Below, one piece after another: positions 35,080 through 43,969 of a stretch of DNA of 64,000 nucleotides (the first letter of the stretch is position 1; every line of letters starts with the position of its first letter). A program made the translations under genes and the position numbers. Source of the DNA: Robertmurraya siralis (lineage in GTDB: Bacteria > Bacillota > Bacilli > Bacillales > Cytobacillaceae); the NCBI RefSeq assembly GCF_005502275.1, contig NZ_SWLZ01000006.1, positions 62,001-126,000 of the forward strand, given 5' to 3'. The notes beneath the pieces were generated by a model, which was not told the DNA's origin, did no database searches, and saw only the letters and a program-made list of their open reading frames with translations.

Positions 35080-36288
35080 CTACTGCTTTAGTAGCTTCTT
35101 CATTAATAAAGCCTCAGCATCTGTCGCTATTTCCTGTACATCGCTCTCAGAAAGCGGCGCTAAATATTTTCTTGCACCAGGATGCTTATAGAGTGGTGCT
35201 ATCGCTTCCTCTATTTCTGTAAAACTCTTCACCGTTTGAAAAAGCTCTCCATAAAAATCAGATTCCTTCGCCAATTCCGTTTGATTCCAAGAAAATTTCT
35301 CTTCAGCTATTATTCGAACAACCCATACAAATGACTGTTCATCCTTTTCTTCTTCCTGCAAAATTTCTAATAATTCATCTAGCAGAGCAGAATCAAACCT
35401 TTGCAAGCCGATGATTTTCAGGGTTGTAAAAATACCGCGTTCTTCTACTCTAACTTCCTCCATTTTTTCAAGACACAGACGATATAATTGGTCAAAGGTG
35501 GAAATGTTGGCAGCATCAATTGTTATTTCATCCCAAATTATCTCGCTCGTTTCAACAAAATCAAATGTTGCAGCAGCTTCCTTCAACTCAACCAAATAAC
35601 AGCCTTTCTGACCTTGTTCCTTTCTATGTCTTCCTTGCGTATTCCCTGGATAAACAATGGGTGGATTCTCATGAAGAACTGTTCTCTGATGAATATGACC
35701 TAATGCCCAATAATGAAACTCCTTTTCAAGCAAATCTTTTATTTGGAAAGGAGCATAATTTCCATGATCTGAGCTTCCCTCCGCATTGCCATGGAGAATT
35801 CCAATATGAAAATCTGCCCCAGCCTTTCGTTTGTAGCTGTGAATTTTTCGTTCAAATACATGTCTTTCTGGATAGCTAAAGCCATATAAATAAACCTTTG
35901 TTCCGTTTTTAGCAGTAAATTCCTTTATTTCGACTTCCTCTTTAAAAACATGTACATTAGCAGGAAGTCTTATTTCCGTCCACTTTCCGCCTAAATGATC
36001 ATGATTACCGTGAACAATAAAAACATCAATCTTTTCCTTCTCTAATCGTTCCAGTTGTTTAGCAAGGAACACTTGAGCCCGCACACTTCTGTCTTCTAGA
36101 TCAAATAAATCTCCAGCTAAAACGACAAAATCAACATGGTGGAAAATGGCCGCATTCACTAAATTCTCAGCCGCTCGAAAGGTACTTTCCAAAATTCTTT
36201 TAAAAATGGCGTCCGGCAATGCTTGTAAGCCAAGCATCGGACTATCAATATGTAAATCTGCCCCATGGATAAATCTTATTTTCTTCAT
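35080..36288 (-). CDS. yhaO: SbcD/Mre11-like metallophosphoesterase YhaO
   Basis: Putative DNA exonuclease of the calcineurin-like superfamily (402 aa). Metal-binding motifs appear in order: GADLHIDSP, LAGDLFDLEDRS, VHGNHDHLGG, GILHGN and ALGHIHQR. The C-terminal 150 residues form the capping region that would contact the YhaN ATPase. The ATG follows GAGG by 8 nt. It is the first gene of yhaO-yhaN-yhaM, as in B. subtilis. A role in DNA end processing is inferred from the Mre11-Rad50 family, not from direct evidence here. Confidence 0.93.
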   Translation of the reverse strand: MKKIRFIHGADLHIDSPMLGLQALPDAIFKRILESTFRAAENLVNAAIFHHVDFVVLAGDLFDLEDRSVRAQVFLAKQLERLEKEKIDVFIVHGNHDHLGGKWTEIRLPANVHVFKEEVEIKEFTAKNGTKVYLYGFSYPERHVFERKIHSYKRKAGADFHIGILHGNAEGSSDHGNYAPFQIKDLLEKEFHYWALGHIHQRTVLHENPPIVYPGNTQGRHRKEQGQKGCYLVELKEAAATFDFVETSEIIWDEITIDAANISTFDQLYRLCLEKMEEVRVEERGIFTTLKIIGLQRFDSALLDELLEILQEEEKDEQSFVWVVRIIAEEKFSWNQTELAKESDFYGELFQTVKSFTEIEEAIAPLYKHPGARKYLAPLSESDVQEIATDAEALLMKKLLKQ

Positions 36289-36541
36289 AACTGCTTCCTC
36301 ACATTAGCTTTTCTAATATCTTACCATAAAATCGAATATACGTTCTAGCAAGTACCATGAACAAGCGTAAGACTCCTTCAGAACCATGAATATCCGAATT
36401 GTTCCTGTCATGATAAATCTAAGTCAGTTTCCTTCATACTTTTATCCGTACAACTATATTTTGGAGATAAAGGAAATTGCGGAGCAATTACTTAAGAGGA
36501 TCTGAAGTTTGTGAGACTAATTCACGCATTTTGTAAACGAC
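36289..36541. other. Upstream region of yhaO, no gene seen
   Basis: About 250 bp without coding signal between divergently spaced yhaO and the csp terminator. It presumably holds the yhaO promoter; no strong match stands out. Confidence 0.45.
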
Positions 36542-36570
36542 AAAAAAGCAGACCCATAAATGAGTCTGCT
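36542..36570 (-). terminator. Terminator of the cold-shock gene
   Basis: AGCAGACCCA pairs with TGAGTCTGCT (one mismatch); on the minus strand six T follow. It lies 18 bp after the csp stop codon. Confidence 0.9.
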
Positions 36571-36587
36571 CTGAAAGTTCGAATTAA

Positions 36588-36788
36588 TTAAGCTTTGTTA
36601 ACGTTAGCTGCTTGAGGTCCACGAGCACCTTGTTCTACGTCAAAAGTTACTGATTGACCTTCTTCAAGAGTTTTGAAACCTTCGCCTTGGATAGCTGAGA
36701 AATGAACGAATACATCTTCTCCACCTTCACGCTCGATAAATCCGAAACCTTTTTCTGCGTTAAACCATTTTACTTTACCATTTTCCAT
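36588..36788 (-). CDS. Cold-shock protein (CspB family)
   Basis: RNA/ssDNA-binding OB-fold chaperone, 66 aa. RNP1 KGFGFIE and RNP2 VFVHF are both present, with the N-terminal GKVKWFN. These proteins melt RNA structure during cold shock and growth transitions. Which paralog (CspB, C or D) it is cannot be decided. The ATG follows TAGGAGG by 8 nt. The leader of about 105 nt holds a small hairpin (TGTGC/GCACA) just upstream of the Shine-Dalgarno, which could control translation. Confidence 0.97.
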   Translation of the reverse strand: MENGKVKWFNAEKGFGFIEREGGEDVFVHFSAIQGEGFKTLEEGQSVTFDVEQGARGPQAANVNKA

Positions 36789-36899
36789 GTATGTTGCCTC
36801 CTATGTGCATTAAACGCACAAATGTATTACTATTCTTGCTCTTCCAGGCGAAAATATATTATTCTTCCCTTAAATTCTGAACAAAAATAATTCTTACTA

Positions 36900-36928
36900 A
36901 GCATAACAGAATAAATTGGAAAAGGCAA
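36900..36928 (-). promoter_or_regulatory. SigA promoter of the cold-shock gene
   Basis: On the minus strand TTGCCT, a 17-bp spacer, then TGT-TATGCT (extended -10). The transcription start would be near 36893, giving a leader of about 105 nt, typical of csp genes. Confidence 0.6.
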
Positions 36929-36970
36929 GTAAACTTATTAATTCCCATAAAATAACTTTTCAAGTATTGA

Positions 36971-38224
36971 TTATTTCTCTGACTTCGTCATCTGAAGGGC
37001 CTTCTTAATATCTTTAAAGGAGCTTGTTTTACCGTACATAAGTACTCCTCCTTTATAAACCCTCGCTCCAAATATCGCAAGTAAGATAATCGAAACAAGC
37101 AGGATTGCAATCCCGAGAATTGGCTCCCAAGCTGGTAAGGTTAGCATTCCGACGCGCATAAACATCAGCATTGGCGTAAAGAACGGAATGTACGAAGTAA
37201 CTGCGACAAATGGGGCATCGGGATTCCCAAGACCAAACATGGCGAGCATAAAGCCGGCAACAACCAACAATGTCATTGGCGTAATCATTTGTTGAACATC
37301 CTCTATTCTGCTAACAAGCGATCCTAAGAACGCAGCTAAAGTTGCATAAAGGAAATAGCCTAGAATAAAGAATATGACAGCATACACGATCGTCGATACG
37401 GAAACTGCACCAAATCCAAAAACGCTGAAAAATCCGCCTTCCATCGAATCGAGATTTTGCTTAATTGAAAAATATCCAACTCCTAGCAACAAAATTAGCT
37501 GTGTTAAACTTAAAAGTCCAATCCCTAATATTTTTGCAAACATTTGCTTAATTGGAGAGACACTTGAAATTAAAATCTCCATCACACGGGAAGATTTTTC
37601 AGTCGCGACTTCCATGGCAATCATATTTGCATACATGATAACAGCAAAGTAAATAACAAATAATAACACATAAACAAGTCCTCTTGCCTGACTAAGCTCT
37701 TCTTCAGTTTTTGCATTTTCCTCTAAAGCAACTCTTTCGACTGAAACCGGCTCATAAAGAGCGGCAAGTTGTTCCTGGGTTAAATTAATTTGATTTGCTG
37801 CCATTTGTGTTTTGACTTGCTGTAGTCCTGATTGAAGGACGGTATACGATTCCACATCTGAAATGCTCATCGATTTGTAAGTGGCGACTGGTAAATTAGC
37901 TTCATCAACGTCCAAAATTAATAATCCACTATATTCCCCTTCTTCCACAGCTTTTTCAGCTTCTTTAGCCCCTGCCTCGTAATTTTCTAAAATCAGTTCA
38001 CTGTCCGTTAACTTTAATTGTTCTTGAAGCGGTGACAAAAGCTCGCTCGTTTCATCGATTACAGCAATTTTTTCTGAGCTATTTTTATTAAAAAAACCAA
38101 TGATATTCGTCATATTGGAGAGACCGATAACGATCGCTAATGTCAAAATAGTCGTCACCACAAATGACTTGGTTTTTACTTTACTCATATACGTGTGTGA
38201 TAAAATAATCCAGAAATTATTCAT
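36971..38224 (-). CDS. yhaP: ABC-2 type permease YhaP (NatB-like)
   Basis: Membrane subunit (417 aa) of an ABC exporter related to the Na+ exporter NatAB. One N-terminal helix (residues 20-40) is followed by a large extracytoplasmic domain (about 45-170), then five or six C-terminal helices from about 175. This is the ABC-2/NatB layout. The start at 38224 is an ATG overlapping the yhaQ stop codon by 8 bp, with GGTAGG 8 nt upstream; the longer frame starts from GTG. Gene order yhaQ-yhaP matches B. subtilis. The substrate is unproven. Confidence 0.9.
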   Translation of the reverse strand: MNNFWIILSHTYMSKVKTKSFVVTTILTLAIVIGLSNMTNIIGFFNKNSSEKIAVIDETSELLSPLQEQLKLTDSELILENYEAGAKEAEKAVEEGEYSGLLILDVDEANLPVATYKSMSISDVESYTVLQSGLQQVKTQMAANQINLTQEQLAALYEPVSVERVALEENAKTEEELSQARGLVYVLLFVIYFAVIMYANMIAMEVATEKSSRVMEILISSVSPIKQMFAKILGIGLLSLTQLILLLGVGYFSIKQNLDSMEGGFFSVFGFGAVSVSTIVYAVIFFILGYFLYATLAAFLGSLVSRIEDVQQMITPMTLLVVAGFMLAMFGLGNPDAPFVAVTSYIPFFTPMLMFMRVGMLTLPAWEPILGIAILLVSIILLAIFGARVYKGGVLMYGKTSSFKDIKKALQMTKSEK

Positions 38225-39116
38225 ATGAAGCACCTACCTTCTCGATAAAAATATCATTCAAAGAAGGCTCCTCAAGCACAAATCTTCGAACAAACCCTTT
38301 TCCGACAATATCCTTTAAAATCTTCTCTGCGACATGCTCTCCTTCAATTTGCAAATGCACACCTTCTGGCGTTCTCTTCATTTTTGTAACACCAGGGTAG
38401 TTCTCAAAAGCAGATAAATCAAAGTCAGCATGTATGATTAAGTTCTTTTTTCCAAAAGCTCTTTTAATTTCCTTTAGCGAGCCATGAACAACTGGACGTC
38501 CCCGATGCATAATACATAAATGCTCACACATCTCTTCTACATGCTCCATCCGGTGGCTAGAAAAGACGATCGTCGTTCCATTCTCCTTAATTTCTAGAAC
38601 GGCTTCTTTCAACTGCTCCACATTAACTGGGTCAAGTCCACTGAACGGTTCATCAAGGATAAGCAGCTTAGGTTTATGTAAAACAGCAGCAATAAATTGA
38701 ATCTTTTGCTGATTACCTTTTGAAAGCTCCTCTACCCGTTTATCTAAATACTCAGGAACCTTAAAACGATCAAGCCATTTTTTTAACTCTTCTAATGCCT
38801 CCTCTTTTTTCATTCCTCTTAGTCGAGCTAAATACACCAGTTGATCCTTTACCTTCAGCTTTGGATATAATCCTCTCTCTTCTGGAAGATATCCGATAAC
38901 AGGACTTGTCTCATATGTAATTGGCTGTCCATTCCAGGTTACGTTTCCCTCAGTAGCATCCAAAAGACCTAATATCATTCTGAAGGTTGTCGTTTTCCCA
39001 GCACCATTTGCACCCAAAAAACCAAACATTTCCTTTTCAGGTATTGCAATTGATAAATTATCCACTGCGGTAAAACTGCCAAAGCGTTTCGAGACATCTT
39101 CTAACTTTAGAACCAT
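38217..39116 (-). CDS. yhaQ: ABC transporter ATP-binding protein YhaQ (NatA-like)
   Basis: ATPase subunit, 299 aa. Walker A GANGAGKTT, signature LSKGNQQKIQFIAAV, Walker B LLILDEPFSGLDPVN and the switch histidine FSSHRMEHVEEMC are intact. A C-terminal extension of about 80 residues is typical of the NatA/DrrA group. The ATG follows GAGGAGG by 7 nt. It is translationally coupled with yhaP. Together they form an exporter, possibly for Na+ or toxic compounds, by family analogy only. Confidence 0.93.
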   Translation of the reverse strand: MVLKLEDVSKRFGSFTAVDNLSIAIPEKEMFGFLGANGAGKTTTFRMILGLLDATEGNVTWNGQPITYETSPVIGYLPEERGLYPKLKVKDQLVYLARLRGMKKEEALEELKKWLDRFKVPEYLDKRVEELSKGNQQKIQFIAAVLHKPKLLILDEPFSGLDPVNVEQLKEAVLEIKENGTTIVFSSHRMEHVEEMCEHLCIMHRGRPVVHGSLKEIKRAFGKKNLIIHADFDLSAFENYPGVTKMKRTPEGVHLQIEGEHVAEKILKDIVGKGFVRRFVLEEPSLNDIFIEKVGASYE

Positions 39117-39197
39117 ATTGCATCCTCCTCTTCTTACTTAGTGTATACGAAATAAAAAGAAAAAAGGTTCATTTTCTCTTATTTTTTCTTTTTACAA

Positions 39198-39270
39198 AGC
39201 TTTGTTAAACATAATTATTGATAATGAACCTTTGGTTTGGCACGAAATGGGCCGAAAAATCAACACGATA
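39198..39270 (-). repeat. MITE-like intergenic repeat, copy 4 (truncated, reversed)
   Basis: It begins AGCTTTGTTAAACATAATTA and contains GGCACGAAATGGGCC followed by GAAAAATCAACAC, matching the reverse complement of copy 3 but lacking one palindrome arm and the far end. It is decayed and lies between yhaQ and the YhzD-like gene. Confidence 0.6.
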
Positions 39271-39382
39271 AAAATTGAAACTTTTTGCAAAATTTAAATG
39301 ATTATGTGAAAATTATCATTGAAACTTGATGTAACCGTTCTACTACGCAATTTAATTTACTAAATAAAGGGGAATCTTTTCG

Positions 39383-39568
39383 ATGAAAATCTATAAACTG
39401 ACTGCATTTGAATCGAATGGAGAAAAAATTCTGGACGAAGCATTTGAAGCGAAAAGCGATGATGAAGCAAAGCAAATAGGGGAAAAGCGCTTAAATGAAA
39501 TAGGAGCACTTGATAAAACGCATCGTTGCACCTCACCAACCGGCCAGTTACTATTGTTTCATATGTAG
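39383..39568 (+). CDS. Small protein of the YhzD-like family
   Basis: 61-aa soluble protein MKIYKLTAFESNGEKILDEA, then a charged helix SDDEAKQIGEKRLNEI and the ending THRCTSPTGQLLLFHM. It fits the small YhzD-like Bacillus family as I remember it; no function is known. The ATG follows AAAGGGGAA by 8 nt. It is divergent from yhaQ and convergent with the methyltransferase gene. It is too short for firm assignment. Confidence 0.65.
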   Translation: MKIYKLTAFESNGEKILDEAFEAKSDDEAKQIGEKRLNEIGALDKTHRCTSPTGQLLLFHM

Positions 39569-39617
39569 CTTCCACGCAACAAAAAACAAAGCGCAAAAGA
39601 ACCACTGAAATCAACTG

Positions 39618-39650
39618 GCCCACCTGAGCTTTTTATGGGCTCAGGTGGGC
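39618..39650. terminator. Strong hairpin between convergent genes
   Basis: A perfect 12-bp GC-rich stem GCCCACCTGAGC / GCTCAGGTGGGC with a 9-nt loop separates the YhzD-like gene and the methyltransferase gene. No T-run is present on either side, but the stem is strong and the placement fits a bidirectional stop. Confidence 0.6.
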
Positions 39651-39673
39651 TTCCCATTCGTTAAACAAAAAAT

Positions 39674-40270
39674 TTACTTTAAACTACTGGAGATAAACAT
39701 TGAAGCATCTTGATTCATAAAGATATTTTTACCATGGTGGAATGTTCTAAGCTTAGTTCCTTTAAATCCAACCTCCGCCAAAATTTCTTTCAGCTCTTCA
39801 TGTACAAACCCATTATGAACTTTCGGATGAAATACTTCATCGTTTTTGTCAAAATCCACAATGATTAACTTACCACCCGCATTTAAAATATGGAATAACT
39901 CTTGAAGGATTTTTTTAGTATCTGAGATATGGAGAAGTACTAGTGACATTAAAACAATATCTGCCTTATGTTCTGATGCAGTTTTAGTAAAATCAGAATA
40001 AAGCACTTGCGCGTTGGTGATTCCTTTTCGGGAAATTTTCGCCTTCGCAAGCTCCAACATTTGTTTTGCTGAATCTACTAGTAAAATGGAATCTAATACA
40101 TCACATAGTTCCAAGCTAACTAAACCTGTGCCACTGCCATAATCCATTAAAGTTTTTGACTGACTATCTTGCAATTCAGCTCTTACTTCAGCTGCGATTA
40201 CTTTCGCTAATTCTATCCTATGTTCCGTATCATATTTAGTTGCGATCTGTTCGAATAGATTATCATCCAT
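39674..40270 (-). CDS. Class I SAM-dependent methyltransferase
   Basis: 198-aa methyltransferase of the Methyltransf_11/25 kind. Motif I LMDYGSGTGLVSLEL and motif II ILLVDSAKQMLELA bind SAM, motif IV is IVLMSLVLLHI, and a later segment GGKLIIVDFDKND is also typical. The substrate is unknown. The frame runs upstream into a repeat element without a ribosome binding site, so I use the ATG at 40270, 7 nt after GGAGAG; other ATG codons at 40273 and 40285 are possible. It is flanked by two repeat copies in the same orientation and is probably an accessory gene. Confidence 0.85.
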   Translation of the reverse strand: MDDNLFEQIATKYDTEHRIELAKVIAAEVRAELQDSQSKTLMDYGSGTGLVSLELCDVLDSILLVDSAKQMLELAKAKISRKGITNAQVLYSDFTKTASEHKADIVLMSLVLLHISDTKKILQELFHILNAGGKLIIVDFDKNDEVFHPKVHNGFVHEELKEILAEVGFKGTKLRTFHHGKNIFMNQDASMFISSSLK

Positions 40271-40295
40271 CATTTTACTCTCCATTTTGATTTTA

Positions 40296-40349
40296 GCCTT
40301 TGTTAAACAATCCTGTTGATAAAAATCAACATAGACATAAAACAAAGCC
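40296..40349 (-). repeat. MITE-like intergenic repeat, copy 5 (internally deleted, reversed)
   Basis: GCCTTTGTTAAACAATCC at one end and ATCAACATAG ACATAAAACAAAGCC at the other match the two ends of the family, with the central palindrome replaced by GTTGATAAAAATCAAC. Flanks TGATTTTA and TGGTTTTA form an 8-bp direct repeat with one mismatch, consistent with a target duplication. It is immediately upstream of the methyltransferase gene. Confidence 0.65.
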
Positions 40350-40585
40350 TGGTTTTATTATTGACGTCTGGCAATTGAATTACTTGTATCGTTCGTCCCA
40401 ATCTTTTGGATCAAAACTAATGATATTTTATGGTCATTATACATAAATCCTACTTTTTTTTCGACTTATCACGCTCAAACATAGCCATTCGTCCACAACC
40501 CATTATTCACAAATTTTGTATATGCAACGATGAAGGCTTCGTTTTTTCTTAAACCGGGTTTTATATTTCATGATGCTGAAAAATA
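40350..40585. other. Intergenic stretch upstream of the methyltransferase gene
   Basis: AT-rich; no gene is seen. A short hairpin AACGA...TCGTT with TTTTTT on the plus strand lies near 40527-40546. Confidence 0.4.
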
Positions 40586-40636
40586 GCTCTAATCCAATGA
40601 ATTCGAGGTGAGGTTCGCCTTTCATCGAATTAGAGC
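40586..40636 (-). terminator. Terminator of the yodTSRQ-gabT operon
   Basis: GCTCTAAT pairs with ATTAGAGC and a second inner stem (TTCAT/ATGAA) extends it. On the minus strand TATTTTTC follows, 9 bp after the gabT stop. Confidence 0.8.
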
Positions 40637-40644
40637 CTAAATCA

Positions 40645-42009
40645 TTATGATCGTTTAATTCCGGTTTGTTTTAAATGAAACATTACTTCTTTTAACACAG
40701 CCAAGCCTTCATCAAGCTGATCATCTGTAATCACTAACGGGCTTAAAATGCGAATAATATTGCCATATAACCCTGCGCTCATTAAAATTAAACCACGGCG
40801 ATGGGCCTCCTGAAGAATCTGCATTGTCAACTCCTTATCCGGCTCTTTTTCAGTTCTGTTCTTCACAATTTCAATCGCTGTCATTGCACCTAGTGTGCGA
40901 ACTTCACCAATAAATGCAATGTCCTCTTGAAGCTGCTTGAAAAAATGAACGATCGACTCCCCTATTTTGTTTGCACGCTCTGTAAGATTTTCCTTTTCAA
41001 TCATTTTTATGACCTCTAACGCGGCGACACAACCTAAAGGACTCCCGCCATATGTTCCACCAATTTCACCGCTTGAAGGTGCATCCATTATCTCCGCTCT
41101 TCCTGTGACCGCACTGAGTGGGAGTCCTGCGGCAATCGATTTTGACATCGTCATTAAATCAGGAATGACTTCAGAATGCTCCATCGCAAACATTTTCCCT
41201 GTTCTTGCAAAACCTGTTTGGACCTCATCCGCAATAAAGAGTATTCCGTTTTCTTCACATATTTTCTTTATTCTTTGGACAAAGGATTTAGAAGGAACGA
41301 TAAATCCCCCTTCTCCTTGAACCGGCTCCATAATTACGGCAGCAACGTCTTCAGCCGGCACTTCACTCAAGAAAAAGTTGTGAAATTGTTTAATTATCTG
41401 TTCATCAACATCTTCCCTCGTCATCCCTTCAGGCGCACGATAATAATAAGGGTACGGCATTTTATACGTGTCTGGGGCAAAGGGACCAAAGCCATTTTTA
41501 TATGGCTTCACTTTACTTGTTAAAGACATTGCCATATATGTTCTACCATGAAACCCCCGTTCAAAAGAGATAATTGCTCTTCTGCCTGTATATTTCCGCG
41601 CAATTTTGATGGCGTTTTCAACAGCTTCAGCACCACTGCTTAGAAAAAAAGTTTTTTTATTATGAGTACCTGGCGTAATTCGATTTAATTTCTCTGCCAA
41701 CTCTATATATGGTTCATACATCATCACATGAAAACAAGGATGTAAATATTTTTCCAATTGTGTTTTTAACGACTCAACTACCGCTGGTGGACAATGCCCA
41801 GCATTTAAAGACCCGATCGCCCCTGCAAAATCAATAAATGTATTTCCATCGACATCGGTAACTAATGCACCAGTACCTTTTTCAATAAAGGTATGAACGG
41901 TATTAAATGGACCTCTCGGGACATGTTGCTCTCTTCTTTTTAGCAGCTCTGCCGCTTTTGGTCCAGGAATTTCAGTGACGAGGTTAATCGACTCTGTTTT
42001 CATTGTCAT
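40645..42009 (-). CDS. gabT: 4-aminobutyrate aminotransferase GabT
   Basis: PLP-dependent class III aminotransferase (454 aa) converting GABA (or a related omega-amino acid) and 2-oxoglutarate to succinate semialdehyde and glutamate. It shows SSGAEAVENAIKIAR (PLP phosphate site), FERGFHGRT, the family signature ILFIADEVQTGFARTGK, and the PLP lysine in MTMSKSIAAGLPLSA. The ATG follows AAGGAGG by 8 nt. It is the last gene of a five-gene operon and starts 17 bp after the yodQ-like gene. GABA specificity is likely from overall similarity, but other omega-amino acids are possible given the company. Confidence 0.88.
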   Translation of the reverse strand: MTMKTESINLVTEIPGPKAAELLKRREQHVPRGPFNTVHTFIEKGTGALVTDVDGNTFIDFAGAIGSLNAGHCPPAVVESLKTQLEKYLHPCFHVMMYEPYIELAEKLNRITPGTHNKKTFFLSSGAEAVENAIKIARKYTGRRAIISFERGFHGRTYMAMSLTSKVKPYKNGFGPFAPDTYKMPYPYYYRAPEGMTREDVDEQIIKQFHNFFLSEVPAEDVAAVIMEPVQGEGGFIVPSKSFVQRIKKICEENGILFIADEVQTGFARTGKMFAMEHSEVIPDLMTMSKSIAAGLPLSAVTGRAEIMDAPSSGEIGGTYGGSPLGCVAALEVIKMIEKENLTERANKIGESIVHFFKQLQEDIAFIGEVRTLGAMTAIEIVKNRTEKEPDKELTMQILQEAHRRGLILMSAGLYGNIIRILSPLVITDDQLDEGLAVLKEVMFHLKQTGIKRS

Positions 42010-42026
42010 TACAGCAGCCTCCTTAT

Positions 42027-43316
42027 TTAGTTTTCACTTAAGCTAGCATTTGCTATTTCACACCATTCGAGCAAGGTTAAAGCAATGATCTCCGCTGCGA
42101 TAAATATTTTCTCTATTTCGATATACTCATCAGAGTGGTGAGCCAGTTCTGTCACACCAGGACCGAAAACAATCGTCGGTGTGTCACCAATGGCAGTTAA
42201 CAGTCCACCATCAGTTCCCCAAGGAGAGGCTTCAATAACTGGCTCTTCGTCTAACACATCTTGAAATTTTTTGACTAGAATGTTCATCAGCTTGTGTTCC
42301 TGCTCAATTGCACCTGGTAGCCATCTAGCTCCAAACCATTCTAATTGAGGGGGATATTCTTCAAACCAGGGATCGATCTCTTTTAGTCGCTCGATCCATT
42401 TAGCCATTTCCTCTTTTGCTTCATCCATCGTTTCTTCGGGAGATACGCCGATCCGCCCCTCAATTTGAACGAAATCAGCCACCGATGATGGCCAATCGCC
42501 ACCAGAAATTTTACCAATATTTATAGGAAAAGGAATTGGAATCTGATTGTAAAGTGGATCCTGCACCCGCTCATTACGAATTTTTTCTAATTGTAAAATA
42601 TGGTTCATAACAGACATGCTCTTTTCGATGGCACTCACACCTTCATAGCGGGTTCCACCATGAGCGGACTGTCCCTTCACATAAATGCGGAACCACATCG
42701 AGCCTTGCTGTTTCGGAAATATCTTTAAATTTGTCGGCTCAGGAATAAGTGCTGCATCCGCTCGATATCCCCTTAAAATCGCAGCAAGCGTCCCTGCCCC
42801 ACCACTTTCTTCCTCAATCACACTTTCAAATAGGACATCTCCTTTTAATCGAATACCCAATGCTTGAATTGCTTGCATAGCTAAGAGAAGAGACACATTG
42901 CCCCCCTTCATATCTGTCGTACCGCGCCCATATATTTTTCCATCAACTAATTTTCCACTGTATGGTTGATAGTTCCATTTTTGTAAATCCCCTTCTGGAA
43001 CTACATCCACATGCCCGTTCAAAATAATAGAGCGGCCACCCCCAGTTCCTTTTAGCACGCCAACCACATTTGGACTTCCTGAAAATTCCTTTCTTGGCGA
43101 TGCAAAAAAAGGATGCTCCGCTAATCGTCTGCCATCAGGCTCCCACACATCTACCTCAAGTCCCATCCGTTGAAGCTCTTCTCTCACTAATTGTTGTACA
43201 CCTTTTTCATTCCCCTGTGTACTTTTTGCTTGCACGAATTGTTGCAATAGCTTAATGCCTCTTTCTTGATTGTCTGTCAACCATTGCTTAAGCTGCTCTT
43301 TAATTGCAGTACTCAC
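42027..43316 (-). CDS. yodQ: ArgE/DapE-family deacylase, YodQ-like
   Basis: M20A metallohydrolase (429 aa) related to acetylornithine deacetylase and succinyl-diaminopimelate desuccinylase. Metal-binding motifs are LNGHVDVVPEGD, YGRGTTDMKGG, IEEESGGAGT and the late HHSDEYIEIE. The GTG start overlaps the yodR stop (GTGA) and follows AGAGGGGGG. Its place next to CoA-transferase and aminotransferase genes equals B. subtilis yodQ in yodT-S-R-Q. It would remove an acyl group from an N-acyl amino acid; the true substrate is unknown. Confidence 0.85.
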   Translation of the reverse strand: MSTAIKEQLKQWLTDNQERGIKLLQQFVQAKSTQGNEKGVQQLVREELQRMGLEVDVWEPDGRRLAEHPFFASPRKEFSGSPNVVGVLKGTGGGRSIILNGHVDVVPEGDLQKWNYQPYSGKLVDGKIYGRGTTDMKGGNVSLLLAMQAIQALGIRLKGDVLFESVIEEESGGAGTLAAILRGYRADAALIPEPTNLKIFPKQQGSMWFRIYVKGQSAHGGTRYEGVSAIEKSMSVMNHILQLEKIRNERVQDPLYNQIPIPFPINIGKISGGDWPSSVADFVQIEGRIGVSPEETMDEAKEEMAKWIERLKEIDPWFEEYPPQLEWFGARWLPGAIEQEHKLMNILVKKFQDVLDEEPVIEASPWGTDGGLLTAIGDTPTIVFGPGVTELAHHSDEYIEIEKIFIAAEIIALTLLEWCEIANASLSEN

Positions 43317-43969
43317 TTTTTGCCCCCCTCTCTAACCAATAATCTGGCACCGGTCATCTCCCTTACATCCTTCTCAGTAAAAGGCTCCATTACTTCCTTT
43401 AACAGTAATCCCTTCTCACTTACTTCAATTACTGCCATATCAGTAATAATTAAATCTACACATCGTCTTGCAGTTAAAGGTAAAGTACATTCCTGTAAAA
43501 TTTTAGGTTCCCCATGCTTATTGACATGACTCATTAACACGATGACTTTTTTCGCCTTCTCAGCTAACTCCATCCCTCCGCCGATTCCTGGAATCCTTTT
43601 TCCCGGAATGACCCAATTGGCTAAATCTCCTTTTTCACTAACTTCCAGTCCTCCTAGTATCGTCATATCCAGATAACCTCCACGGATCATGGCAAAAGCC
43701 GTAGCACTGTCAAAGTAAGACGCACCGGGAATAACAGTAACCGGAAATCCCCCTGCATTGCATAGCATTGCATCCTCCTCCCCTTTTGACGGAGAAGGAC
43801 CCATGCCAAGGACACCGTTTTCTGCATGAAATAACACTTCCGTCTCGGGAGCAAGAAAATTTGGGACAAGAGAAGGAATTCCGATTCCTAAATTCACGAC
43901 CATCCCAGCTTTTATTTCCTTTGCTGCCCGACTAGCCATTCGATTGCGCACCTCTATTCCCATGCCCAT
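43313..43969 (-). CDS. yodR: CoA transferase subunit B (YodR-like)
   Basis: Beta subunit of a 3-oxoacid-type CoA transferase (218 aa). The catalytic glutamate lies in LFHAENGVLGMGP, the equivalent of the (S)ENG motif. GMVVNLGIGIPSLV and GGFPVTVIPGASYFDS are further family segments. The ATG at 43969 follows GAGGGGGT by 9 nt and overlaps the yodS gene by 16 bp; an upstream TTG is less well spaced. With YodS it would activate a carboxylic acid to its CoA ester. Confidence 0.92.
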   Translation of the reverse strand: MGMGIEVRNRMASRAAKEIKAGMVVNLGIGIPSLVPNFLAPETEVLFHAENGVLGMGPSPSKGEEDAMLCNAGGFPVTVIPGASYFDSATAFAMIRGGYLDMTILGGLEVSEKGDLANWVIPGKRIPGIGGGMELAEKAKKVIVLMSHVNKHGEPKILQECTLPLTARRCVDLIITDMAVIEVSEKGLLLKEVMEPFTEKDVREMTGARLLVREGGKK

